This document shows, piece after piece, positions 8,969-17,928 of a stretch of DNA of 64,000 bases. The notes beneath the pieces are model-generated. The model worked only from the letters and a program-made list of their open reading frames with translations. It ran no database searches and had not been told where the DNA came from. Position numbers and translations under genes: made by a program. This DNA is from UBA1737 sp964474685 (GTDB lineage Bacteria > Bacillota_I > Bacilli_A > ML615J-28 > CAG-313): contig CAYYTE010000001.1 of assembly GCA_964474685.1 (NCBI GenBank), forward strand, positions 1 through 64,000, written 5' to 3'. The number at the start of each line of letters is the position of its first letter. Within the stretch, counting starts at the first letter, position 1.

Positions 8969-11296
8969 ATGAGAAAAACAGGAATTGGGATTTTATTTAG
9001 TTTGTTATTAATTCTTTTTACTAGTTTTACTTCTTTTGGAGAAGTGAAAGAACAAAATGTGAAAACAAATAAAACAGGTAGTTATCAAAATGTGAATTAT
9101 TTTAATACTACAACTCCTGTAACAGCCCCGGTGAATTACGCAACACCATTTTCTGAAATGCGTGGCGTTTGGGTATCGACGGTATATAATGAATCAATGC
9201 CCCGTCAATTAAGTTTGGATGAGGCAGGTATTAATACTTGGAAGGCTGAGTTTATACAAATATTAGATAGAATGAGTGAATTTGGAATGAATACTCTTTA
9301 TTTTCAAATTCGCCCCGCAAATGATGCATTTTATGAATCGACTCTAAATCCTTGGAGTACATATCTATATCAAGCGGGAGTGAATCCTGGATGGGATCCC
9401 CTTAGTTGGATGATTGAACAAACTCATAATAGAGGATATCGATTTGTTGGTTGGCTGAATGCATTTCGTGTTACCACATCATCCATATTACCGGATGCGA
9501 GTAAAAATAGTTCTTATTATTCCAATGATTCATTAGTACAAAGAAAAAAAGAAGTGCTTGCGAATCTTCCGGATAATTCTTTTGCTAAATTACACCCAGA
9601 GTGTGTAGTACTTGGAGAAAGTGATTCAAGACTCATTTTAAATCCAAGTAGTCGTATTGTTCGTGAATTTGTTAAAGATAGTGTAATGGAGATCGTGAAT
9701 AATTATGATATAGATGGTGTTCACTTTGATGATTACTTTTATCTTGCGGGGGGGATTTCATCCGATGTAAAAAACACGAGTTTTGCGGGTGGAACATCTT
9801 TCAATCAAGTTTATACGGGTGTTAATTGTTTAAATGATTTAGAAGATTATGAATTAGCAAAGAAGGAAGATTCGAGTTTAACTCTCGGGGACTTTAGAAG
9901 AGGCTGTACCAATGCTCTTATGAGTATTATTTCTTCTGCTATTAAAAAGTATAATAAAGAACATGCTACATATGTTGAGTTTGGAGCAAAACCTGCTGGT
10001 TGTTGGCAAAGTAAGAACTTAGATAAAACGGATTATAAATATAGTGAAACAGGCTCAAATACTCATATAGGTGCATATAGTTCCTATTTTGATTTGTTTG
10101 CGGATAGTTTATATTGGGCACAAGCAGGTTACATTGATTGGATTGCTCCCCAGATTTATTATTCATTTGATTCAAGTGAAGTTCCTTATGCGGATATCGT
10201 TACTTGGTGGAGTAACAAGATAGAAGAGATGAATGCTATAAAGCGAGAAAATGGTGAAAAAGAAGTAAGGCTTTATATTGCTCAAGGCATCTATAAATAC
10301 AATACTTCAAGTGATAGTTATGGCAGTTTTACGATGGATAATGAAATCATTACGCAATTGAAGTTTAATCAAAAGTTTTCTACAATTAAAGGGTCGGCGG
10401 TATACTCGTATTTAGCAATGCATTATTTTAATACAGAGAATGCAAAAAAAGGGATTGGTTATATAAAAAGAGCTTGGGGGAGTATGGCTACCTATCCAAT
10501 TTGTTTAAAAAGTGAAGAATATAATTCTACTATTGATAAAAGCAAAGTAACATCCATTTTATATGAAACAAAAAACACAATAAATATTTCATTTGAATTA
10601 TTAAAAGATGCTAGTTGCTATGGTATATATAAAGTAAATAAAGAAGATGAACTTGATACTTCAAGTTTGACTCAACGGATTCAAGTATTGTATCTAGATT
10701 CAACAAAATTAGGAAAAGTTGAATTAACTAATATAGATACCTCATTATATGATTATTATATTGTCCCCGTATCTACAATGGGCAATATTTCTAAAGTCGG
10801 GGCTTTACTAGATTTATCGAGTATTGATAAAAACACTGCACCAAGTACTTCTCTTATCACTATCGATAATGTGAAGGTATTATATGGTGCAACTGTTCAA
10901 TTCTTTATTCCATTTGCAATAGATGATAGTAAGGACTTAAGTTATGAGGCCTATATTTTAGAAAATGGAAAAGAGTCCCTACGTAAAGTAGAGGTTACTT
11001 CATCCTTAGTTGTTACAGATGGTGGATACAGTTTAAAATGGACGGCGTATAGTTTTGATTTAGATGAGGCTTATTTAAAAGTTATTGTTAAAGATGAAGA
11101 GTATGCTACTGATTGTTATAGCCCAGCCTTCACAATTAAAGAAAAATACGCGACGGTTCCTCCTGTTGTTCCACCGATTGATGACCCCGTAGAAGATGAT
11201 AATAAAAAAGGCTGTAGTTGTAAAAAAAGTATGTTTTATGAGATAAGTTCTTGTTTACTTGTTATGTTTGTTCTTATTAGAAAGAGAGAAAAATAA
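8969..11296 (+). CDS. secreted GHL10 (DUF187) glycoside hydrolase with C-terminal GCxC anchor
   Basis: 775 aa. A signal peptide (about 1-24) precedes a GHL10 catalytic domain (about 65-510) with MRGVWVSTVYNE, FQIRPANDAFYES, DGVHFDDYFY and IAPQIYY stretches typical of the family. The family includes Escherichia coli DigH (YddW), which cuts denuded peptidoglycan glycan, so wall glycan is the likely substrate. Beta-sandwich-like modules follow. The end has Gly748-Cys749-Ser-Cys751-Lys-Lys, about 20 hydrophobic residues and RKREK, a sorting-like tail shared with four other proteins here. The ATG follows AAAGGAG, directly after the previous stop. Confidence 0.85.
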   Translation: MRKTGIGILFSLLLILFTSFTSFGEVKEQNVKTNKTGSYQNVNYFNTTTPVTAPVNYATPFSEMRGVWVSTVYNESMPRQLSLDEAGINTWKAEFIQILDRMSEFGMNTLYFQIRPANDAFYESTLNPWSTYLYQAGVNPGWDPLSWMIEQTHNRGYRFVGWLNAFRVTTSSILPDASKNSSYYSNDSLVQRKKEVLANLPDNSFAKLHPECVVLGESDSRLILNPSSRIVREFVKDSVMEIVNNYDIDGVHFDDYFYLAGGISSDVKNTSFAGGTSFNQVYTGVNCLNDLEDYELAKKEDSSLTLGDFRRGCTNALMSIISSAIKKYNKEHATYVEFGAKPAGCWQSKNLDKTDYKYSETGSNTHIGAYSSYFDLFADSLYWAQAGYIDWIAPQIYYSFDSSEVPYADIVTWWSNKIEEMNAIKRENGEKEVRLYIAQGIYKYNTSSDSYGSFTMDNEIITQLKFNQKFSTIKGSAVYSYLAMHYFNTENAKKGIGYIKRAWGSMATYPICLKSEEYNSTIDKSKVTSILYETKNTINISFELLKDASCYGIYKVNKEDELDTSSLTQRIQVLYLDSTKLGKVELTNIDTSLYDYYIVPVSTMGNISKVGALLDLSSIDKNTAPSTSLITIDNVKVLYGATVQFFIPFAIDDSKDLSYEAYILENGKESLRKVEVTSSLVVTDGGYSLKWTAYSFDLDEAYLKVIVKDEEYATDCYSPAFTIKEKYATVPPVVPPIDDPVEDDNKKGCSCKKSMFYEISSCLLVMFVLIRKREK

Positions 11297-12177
11297 TGAA
11301 GATATATGATACACATGTGGATGTTTTTTCAGATATATATGAAAGAACACTAAAAGGTGAAACAGAAGTATTCAAACATCACCACTTAGAGGATATGAAA
11401 AAAGGGGAAATTGTTGGTGGTATTTGGGTTGTATATAGCGAATCTGATTTTGATTTATATAAAGCTTATGGGATTGCTTTAAAAGATTTTGAACCATATA
11501 AAAAAGACTTTGATGTTGTTCTTGGATTAGAAGGATTAAGAAATGTTAAAACATTAGAAGAATATCAAAAGTTTTATAATTTAGGCATTCGTCATTCTAT
11601 GCTTACTTGGAATGAAGAGAATCATTTAGCAACAGGGGTTGCGGGTGATAAAAATCATGGTGTAACACCTTTGGGTTTTGAATTCCTTGATTATATGAAA
11701 ACTCATAACATGATTACGGATGTATCCCATTTAAATGTGAAAAGTTTCTATGATGTAATGACTTCGAATCCGAAAGTAGTGATTGCTTCCCACTCCGATA
11801 GTTATAAATTAAGAGACCATAGAAGGAATTTATCGGATGAGCAATTATATACCTTAAAACAACATCATGGCTATGTAGGTATTAATTCCGCAAAGAACTT
11901 TGTATCTTTAGACCCAATGAAACAAGATATAAAACATATGGTTGACCATTTGTTATATATAGGAAATATTGTAGGACTTGATCACGTGATGTTAGGACTT
12001 GATATGATGAACTTTTTACCTGGTGATGAGTTTGTAAATGATGGGTTAAAAGATTTAGAAACTCATGCGTATAGTCAAAGGATTATTGATGAATTACGGA
12101 TGAGGGGACTCGCGGATACGGATGTAAGGCGTATTGCTTATAACAATTACTTACAAATGTTAGATGAATTAGATTAG
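11296..12177 (+). CDS. membrane dipeptidase family (M19) peptidase
   Basis: 293 aa, no signal peptide. Metal-ligand motifs of the renal dipeptidase family are visible: DTHVDVF near the N-terminus, the GLEGL glutamate, TDVSHLN, ASHSD and the DHRRNLSDEQ region, then GLDMM with the late aspartate. M19 enzymes hydrolyse dipeptides including ones with D-amino acids, fitting breakdown of wall stem-peptide products in the cytoplasm. It overlaps the previous gene by one base (TAATG), indicating translational coupling between a surface glycosidase and this peptidase. The family is somewhat shorter here than the roughly 310-400 aa usual length. Confidence 0.85.
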   Translation: MKIYDTHVDVFSDIYERTLKGETEVFKHHHLEDMKKGEIVGGIWVVYSESDFDLYKAYGIALKDFEPYKKDFDVVLGLEGLRNVKTLEEYQKFYNLGIRHSMLTWNEENHLATGVAGDKNHGVTPLGFEFLDYMKTHNMITDVSHLNVKSFYDVMTSNPKVVIASHSDSYKLRDHRRNLSDEQLYTLKQHHGYVGINSAKNFVSLDPMKQDIKHMVDHLLYIGNIVGLDHVMLGLDMMNFLPGDEFVNDGLKDLETHAYSQRIIDELRMRGLADTDVRRIAYNNYLQMLDELD

Positions 12178-12186
12178 GAGAAAAAT

Positions 12187-14604
12187 ATGAAAAAGAATAT
12201 TATAAAATCATTTATTTTTTCTTGGTTCTTAGTTGCTCTTTTCACCATTACTGTACTCACTGTTTCTGCATTTGATCATAAAGAGATCTATAACTACAAG
12301 GAATCGAAAGAAGAATTTCGAGCAACTTGGGTAGCAAGTGTTTACAATATGGACATTGATGCACAAGTAGGAACTTCCAAAGAAGCACAAGAAACTTGGA
12401 AAAAGAAGTATTTAGCGCTTCTTGATAATGCTCAGGCGAATAATTTAAATGCCATAATCTTTCAAGTTCGCCCCGCAAATGATGCATTTTATCCGTCTAA
12501 GTATAATCCTTGGAGTGAATTTATGGCAGGCTTTGGTGTTGATCCAGGCTGGGATCCTTTACTTTGGATGATAGATGTCACTCACGCAAGGGGCCTTGAA
12601 TATCATGCTTGGTTAAACCCTTATCGGGCTGCGGTGTCTAAGAACTTTACAATAACAAAAAATGATGAAGCAACGGGATTTCCTTGTGTATTTGATTATG
12701 ACCAAGAAGAACTTAAAACCGCAAAATCTTCTTTCTTTAGCGATTTAAAACAACGGGGTGGAAAAACTTCAGATGGACAAGATATCAAAAATCCAATATT
12801 TACAACAGGGGAAGAATTATATCATTCGGTTGTGATGGGAACTGAAGGAAGATATGTATTAAATCCAAGTGCGGATTCGACGATTACATTACTTAATAAT
12901 ACGATTGAAGAACTTGTTGATAATTATGACTTAGATGGTATCCATTTTGATGATTATTTCTATCCAGATGATACAAGTTATAAAGGAACAAATCCCCTTT
13001 ATAAAGGAAAAACATTCTCAACCGAACCCAATGTTGATTATGGAGATTATTTAAAATATACAAGTGGCGGTGGCACTCTTTCTTTATATGACTGGCGCCG
13101 GGATAATGTAGATAATTTAATTAAAAACTTAAGTACAATTATACGTACGACGAATAAGACAAAGACAATCCCTTGTCAATTTGGTATTTCTCCTTGTGGA
13201 AGATGGGCACCTTCTGTTGAAGCGTGTCCGAATGAACCGACTCGTGGAGCCGAAGGTGGTATGTATACGGGAGGATGTTATAATTATTATGCATATTCGG
13301 ATTTGTTCGCAAACGTAAAAAAATGGATTGATGAAGATTATATTGATTACGTGGTTCCTCAAGTGTATGTAAATCTAAAATCGGGTAATTACGATGAAAT
13401 TGTATCTTGGTGGAGTAATGCCATGCAAGGGAAAAAGTGTAAATTATACATTGGAACGGGTCTATATTTGATGAAGGATTGGGTCACCTCAGGTACCGGG
13501 AATACGTATGAATTATGTTATCAAATAAGACAATGTCAATTAAAGAATTACCGAGTAGATGGATTTGTTTTCTTTAATGAAAAAGCCTTAGAGTCCGGTC
13601 GCGGCAAAACAGCAATGGAATATTTAGTTAAAAATATGTATAAAAATGATGCGTTAACACCTTTATTACCCGGAGTCTCTTATAAAAAGACGGTTGATGT
13701 TGTTCCTTCAATATCTCGAGTAGAAAAAATAGAAGAAACTACATATGAATTAACCTTTGATACCAATTCAGCAAAAGCAATTGAAGTCATTCAAACAAAA
13801 GATGATGTGACAACAGTATTACAAAGAAGTATTCTAACAGAAGGAAAGATGAGGCTTACAATGCCTCAAGATGGTTCTAATTACTCCTTCCGATATTATA
13901 ATGAAGCAAACGAAATTGTAGACACTGTACCCATCTCTTTTGATGATGTATATATAAATGTTATGCCTCAGGTTTCAAATCCGAGCGCTCTTGCTTCTTC
14001 AGTATTAATATCTACCGTAGTGAATTGGAGTGTAAAGATTTCGGATGAAAATAATGATCCTCTACACTATACTTTCTATATGAACTATAGAGAATCATTA
14101 TCCGAGATATCTTCTGGGGATGTTACTAAGTTTACTTCCATTCCTCAAACAATTGAAGTTTCATGGAATAGCTTTGGCGTAGAAACAAAAGAACTTTCTT
14201 TTGTGGCAAAAGTAACTGATGGAAAAAATGAAACTACGTATACTTCTCAAACATTTAATGTATTAGAAACACTACCTATAAAAAATTATACAATTTCCTA
14301 TAACTTAGATGGAGGGACCACAACAAATCCTTCAACAATTAGTGAGAAACAATCAATTACTTTAACAGATGGAGTAAAAGAAGGATATATATTTGATGGG
14401 TGGTTTACAGATTCTAGTTTTACTACTAAAGTAATTAAAATTGATGGAACCACACTTACAGAAGATATTACATTATATGCTAAGTTTACAAAAAAACCAG
14501 AGAATAAAAGTTGTGGTTGTAAAAATAGTAGTAGTTTAATTTTTTACACATTTGCTCTGATTGTATTAGGTGTTGGTATTCTTAGAAAGAAGGAAGATTT
14601 ATGA
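12187..14604 (+). CDS. secreted GHL10 glycoside hydrolase with InlB-type repeat and C-terminal CGC anchor
   Basis: 805 aa. Signal peptide to about residue 28, GHL10 domain (about 40-500) with FRATWVASVYNMD, FQVRPANDAFYPS, GIHFDDYFYPDD and GISPCGRW stretches, then beta-rich modules, and one Listeria-Bacteroides/InlB B-type repeat (about 700-770: YNLDGGT through GYIFDGWFTD to LYAKFTK). The C-terminus has Cys776-Gly-Cys778-Lys-Asn, a hydrophobic helix and RKKEDL. It is a paralogue of the gene at 8969 and probably acts on wall glycan at the cell surface. It starts 9 bp after the dipeptidase with a TTAGGAG site. Confidence 0.85.
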   Translation: MKKNIIKSFIFSWFLVALFTITVLTVSAFDHKEIYNYKESKEEFRATWVASVYNMDIDAQVGTSKEAQETWKKKYLALLDNAQANNLNAIIFQVRPANDAFYPSKYNPWSEFMAGFGVDPGWDPLLWMIDVTHARGLEYHAWLNPYRAAVSKNFTITKNDEATGFPCVFDYDQEELKTAKSSFFSDLKQRGGKTSDGQDIKNPIFTTGEELYHSVVMGTEGRYVLNPSADSTITLLNNTIEELVDNYDLDGIHFDDYFYPDDTSYKGTNPLYKGKTFSTEPNVDYGDYLKYTSGGGTLSLYDWRRDNVDNLIKNLSTIIRTTNKTKTIPCQFGISPCGRWAPSVEACPNEPTRGAEGGMYTGGCYNYYAYSDLFANVKKWIDEDYIDYVVPQVYVNLKSGNYDEIVSWWSNAMQGKKCKLYIGTGLYLMKDWVTSGTGNTYELCYQIRQCQLKNYRVDGFVFFNEKALESGRGKTAMEYLVKNMYKNDALTPLLPGVSYKKTVDVVPSISRVEKIEETTYELTFDTNSAKAIEVIQTKDDVTTVLQRSILTEGKMRLTMPQDGSNYSFRYYNEANEIVDTVPISFDDVYINVMPQVSNPSALASSVLISTVVNWSVKISDENNDPLHYTFYMNYRESLSEISSGDVTKFTSIPQTIEVSWNSFGVETKELSFVAKVTDGKNETTYTSQTFNVLETLPIKNYTISYNLDGGTTTNPSTISEKQSITLTDGVKEGYIFDGWFTDSSFTTKVIKIDGTTLTEDITLYAKFTKKPENKSCGCKNSSSLIFYTFALIVLGVGILRKKEDL

Positions 14605-15842
14605 CAATATATAGTGATATAACTCACTTACCTTATAAGCTTAAAAAAAATGATGAAGAAGTTTCTATTATGGATACACCTTATCGAATTTGTGATGTTC
14701 GTGGAGTATGGGTTTCTACAGTTGCAAATATTGATATTCCTAAAGGAAAAACTGAAATTGAATTAAAAGAACATTTAAACAATATCATTGCAACTTTATT
14801 AAAATACAATATGAACACTTTAATTTTCCAAGTTCGTAGTATTAATGATGCTATGTATCCATCCGCATTAAATCCTTGGAGTAGGTTTCTTACAGGTACT
14901 GAAGGTGTTGACCCTGGCTTTGATGTATTTGGGTATGTTTGCGAATTAGCAAAGCGACATCACATTAAGGTTCACGCTTGGATGAACCCTTACCGTGTAT
15001 CACTCGGTGATTTAAAGACTTTAAATATGACAAAAGATGAGTATTTAAATACACTTGCTCCAAATAATTATGCAAGACTTCACCCGGAAGATGTATTAGT
15101 AGATGGAGCAAACAAGTTAATTCTTGCTCCAAGCCATGAATCTGTTGTAAATTTTGTAACAAAGTCAATCAAGGAAGTATGTGTAAATTACGATGTTGAA
15201 GCCGTTCATATTGATGACTATTTCTATCCTTATGGGAAGATTCCAGATGAGGTAGAAATGCCGGATTATTTAAAAACTCGAGCAAGTGAGAATGAAACAT
15301 TTGCTGATTGGCGTCGTGGGAATGTGAATAAGATGATTGAATCGGTTCATAATATGTTAAAAAAACTTCCTCGTAAGGTAGAATTTGGTATTAGTCCGTT
15401 TGGTATCTATCGTACAAATAAGAAAATACTTCCAACAGGTTGGGAGGATGGAAGTTTTAATACTCCCGGGTGCTTACAATGCTATGAAGAACTCTATAGT
15501 GACATATATCTTTGGATGAAAAACAAATGGATTGATTATGTTGTTCCTCAAATATATTTCCCATTTAGTAGAACTGATGTAACTTATCATGATTTAGTTG
15601 ATTGGTGGAGTTATATATGTAGAAAAACAAAAACAAAGCTTTACATTGGCCATGGTTTGTATCAAATGGGTTCAAATGAGTATTGGAAAAATCCAGAAGA
15701 AATGAAAAATCAATTATTATTTAATAATAATTATCCGAATATATTAGGTTCTATCTTCTTTACATATCATGATTTAATTCCTAGTGATAATGAAATTAAA
15801 AACAAAGCATTAGAAGATATTAAGCTAATTTGGAATAAATAA
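14601..15842 (+). CDS. cytoplasmic GHL10 glycoside hydrolase
   Basis: 413 aa and a third GHL10 paralogue, but with neither signal peptide nor the C-terminal tail, so cytoplasmic. Family stretches VRGVWVSTVANID, FQVRSINDAMYPS, AVHIDDYFYPYG, FGISPFGIY and VVPQIYFP are all present. Its ATG overlaps the previous stop (ATGA). An internal paralogue beside two surface ones suggests that imported oligosaccharides are cut again inside the cell. It is the last gene before a strong terminator. Confidence 0.85.
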   Translation: MTIYSDITHLPYKLKKNDEEVSIMDTPYRICDVRGVWVSTVANIDIPKGKTEIELKEHLNNIIATLLKYNMNTLIFQVRSINDAMYPSALNPWSRFLTGTEGVDPGFDVFGYVCELAKRHHIKVHAWMNPYRVSLGDLKTLNMTKDEYLNTLAPNNYARLHPEDVLVDGANKLILAPSHESVVNFVTKSIKEVCVNYDVEAVHIDDYFYPYGKIPDEVEMPDYLKTRASENETFADWRRGNVNKMIESVHNMLKKLPRKVEFGISPFGIYRTNKKILPTGWEDGSFNTPGCLQCYEELYSDIYLWMKNKWIDYVVPQIYFPFSRTDVTYHDLVDWWSYICRKTKTKLYIGHGLYQMGSNEYWKNPEEMKNQLLFNNNYPNILGSIFFTYHDLIPSDNEIKNKALEDIKLIWNK

Positions 15843-15864
15843 AATCAGGTTAAACTTATCTTGT

Positions 15865-15913
15865 ATCCTATCAATTACGCATACTTACGTATTTGTAATT
15901 GATAGGATTTTTT
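15865..15913 (+). terminator. strong intrinsic terminator
   Basis: A perfect 14-bp stem (15865-15878 with 15895-15908) and a following T run. It closes the 5464-15842 operon. Confidence 0.95.
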
Positions 15914-16012
15914 AATATTTATAATAGTATATACTAGGAAAAAATTATTAAGAGAAGAAAAAGTAATTTTTATGAATCATATTATATTTTTAAAAATAAA
16001 TTTAAAAGGTGT

Positions 16013-16030
16013 AAAAAAAACGTTTTTTTA
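16013..16030. promoter_or_regulatory. CG-centred palindrome, possible operator
   Basis: Seven A, CG, seven T (16014-16029), ending 12 bp upstream of the -35 box of the next promoter. The CG centre flanked by A and T recalls LacI-family operators such as those at 39896-39942, but low complexity makes chance possible. Confidence 0.3.
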
Positions 16031-16041
16031 GTGAGTATTAC

Positions 16042-16070
16042 TTGAAAAAAAAGCGATTGTTTGGTATAAT
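16042..16070 (+). promoter_or_regulatory. promoter of the 16-39 kb import operon
   Basis: TTGAAA (16042-16047), 17-bp spacer, TATAAT (16065-16070). The leader to the first ATG is about 43 nt. An in-frame TTG at 16042 is the -35 box itself and cannot be a translation start. Confidence 0.85.
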
Positions 16071-16119
16071 AATAATATTAAAATTGGGAGCGAATGCGCC
16101 CTTAAATGGAGGCATAATA

Positions 16120-17928
16120 ATGCTTATAATTCCTAAACCTCATGAAATTTCATTAAAAACAACGCTATCTGAGATTTCAAACTGGACAGGATATTATTCT
16201 GAAATTACCTCTATTTTTTTGGATGAAGAATTGAAAAGGCTTTCTTTTAAGAAGCAATTAAAAGAAGAAGCTAATTTATTAATTCTCTTTGAAAAAATGG
16301 CAGAAGAAGAATATTATCTTGAAGTTAAACCAAAACAAGTTGTGATTAAAACAGGAAGCCCTGTGGGTGCTTTTTATGCTTTACAAACTTTTAAGCAGAT
16401 TTTTGAAAACGCTTTAGTAAACTGCTTAACAATTCACGACTATCCAGATTTAAAAACAAGGGGGATTATGCTTGATATTTCAAGGGGAAAAGTATTAAGC
16501 GTTACTAGTATTAAAAAATTAATTGATATATTTGCGTCGTTAAAGATTAATCATTTGGAACTCTATGTAGAAGGTTTCTCTTATGATTATCCTAGTTTTC
16601 CTAATGTATCAGCTATTAAAAATTATTTAGGGGTTAAAGACTATTTAGAAATAGAAAAATACGCAGAAAGCCGCTTTATCGACTTTGTTCCAAACGAAAA
16701 CGGGTTTGGTCATATGACGGATTGGCTTGCAAAAGAACAATATCATAAACTTGCGGAATGCCCGGAGGGCTTTACTATTTGGGGAAGTTATCGTCCTTCC
16801 TCCACATTAAACCCACTGGATGAAGGTTCATTTGAACTCGTTAAGAAAATGTATATGGATATGCTTCCTTACTATAAATCAAAGTATTTCAATATGAACT
16901 TTGATGAACCTTATGAGTTAGGATTTGGCAAATCAAAGAAGATGTGTGATAAAATCGGGGAAGCAAATGTCTATATTGAGTATTTTCGAAAACTTGCGGC
17001 GGTTGTAAGAGAAAATGGAAAAACTCCACTTTTATGGGGTGACTTCTTAATTAAACATCCAGAGGTGCTTCCTACTTTTGATAAAGATGCAATCTTTATT
17101 GATTGGGGGTACTATAAAAACTATGATTTTATGGAACACGCCAAAATATTATCAAATGCCAAACTTCCTTTCATGATGGCACCGGGTACTTGTACTTGGA
17201 GCGTTATTACAAGTCGTGAAGAGGATATGAAACAATCCATTGAACATAGTAGTAGTGCTTGTAAAAAGTATCATGGGTTAGGAATACTTACAACTGATTG
17301 GGGTGACTTTGGTCATTTACAATACTTGCCTTTTTCTATGATTGGTTTTATTTATGGAGCTATGTGTAGTTGGGGGGAAGCGGATTATGATCTTGCTTGC
17401 CACTATTTAGAGAAACTCTATGGTGATATCAGTTGGATTATTTTAAAATTAAGTCGTTATACAGACCTCGAAGGCGAATATCATTCCTATGGGTCAAGAC
17501 TGTTTGCGGGAATACAATGGGCGGAAAGTTCTATGCGAGTACTAGATGAAAAAGAACGAATTCCTGTATTTGTAGACACCTATAGTAAGAATCTTTTAAC
17601 AAATGAATCTCTTCAATCGCTTAAGAAACTTTTACGTGATTGTCGGGCTGATTTAATGAAGTGTAAAGTAGACACTGTTTGGGCTGAAGTTGAAAACAGT
17701 ATTAGTCTCTTAGAAACACTTGTCTTATTACAAATAGAGTTTAAGAAATATCATGATAAAGTACCTTATGATTTTAGTGATATTATTAAACAATTAGAAA
17801 AGTATAAAACAATTCATAAAAACTTATGGCTGTTGCGAAATATTTCTGCCGGCTATGAAGTAAGCGCAAAGCGTATTGATTGGTTAATTCAATTATTAAG
17901 TGGACTCAATGGAAAGGAGACTCTATGA
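16120..17928 (+). CDS. GH20 beta-N-acetylhexosaminidase-like, cytoplasmic
   Basis: 602 aa, no signal peptide. An N-terminal GH20b-like domain leads into a TIM-barrel with KTRGIMLDISRGK, the family substrate-assisted pair Asp262-Glu263 in NMNFDEPYELG, and later WGDF and TDWGDFGH stretches. GH20 enzymes remove terminal GlcNAc or GalNAc, so this would trim imported amino-sugar oligosaccharides. Start ATG 16120 follows TGGAGG at 7 nt; the longer reading frame from 16042 includes the promoter. First gene of the long import operon, overlapping the next by 4 bp. Members in this fold subgroup can act on unusual hexosaminides, so the exact sugar is unsure. Confidence 0.8.
   Translation: MLIIPKPHEISLKTTLSEISNWTGYYSEITSIFLDEELKRLSFKKQLKEEANLLILFEKMAEEEYYLEVKPKQVVIKTGSPVGAFYALQTFKQIFENALVNCLTIHDYPDLKTRGIMLDISRGKVLSVTSIKKLIDIFASLKINHLELYVEGFSYDYPSFPNVSAIKNYLGVKDYLEIEKYAESRFIDFVPNENGFGHMTDWLAKEQYHKLAECPEGFTIWGSYRPSSTLNPLDEGSFELVKKMYMDMLPYYKSKYFNMNFDEPYELGFGKSKKMCDKIGEANVYIEYFRKLAAVVRENGKTPLLWGDFLIKHPEVLPTFDKDAIFIDWGYYKNYDFMEHAKILSNAKLPFMMAPGTCTWSVITSREEDMKQSIEHSSSACKKYHGLGILTTDWGDFGHLQYLPFSMIGFIYGAMCSWGEADYDLACHYLEKLYGDISWIILKLSRYTDLEGEYHSYGSRLFAGIQWAESSMRVLDEKERIPVFVDTYSKNLLTNESLQSLKKLLRDCRADLMKCKVDTVWAEVENSISLLETLVLLQIEFKKYHDKVPYDFSDIIKQLEKYKTIHKNLWLLRNISAGYEVSAKRIDWLIQLLSGLNGKETL

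Noticed and set aside
16042..16119. N-terminal extension of the GH20 protein
   Set aside because: The extra codons overlap a -35/-10 promoter pair, and a TGGAGG site points to ATG 16120.
17880..17924. Upstream start for the giant binding protein
   Set aside because: It lies inside the GH20 gene without a ribosome site; ATG 17925 has AAAGGAG and a signal peptide directly after it.
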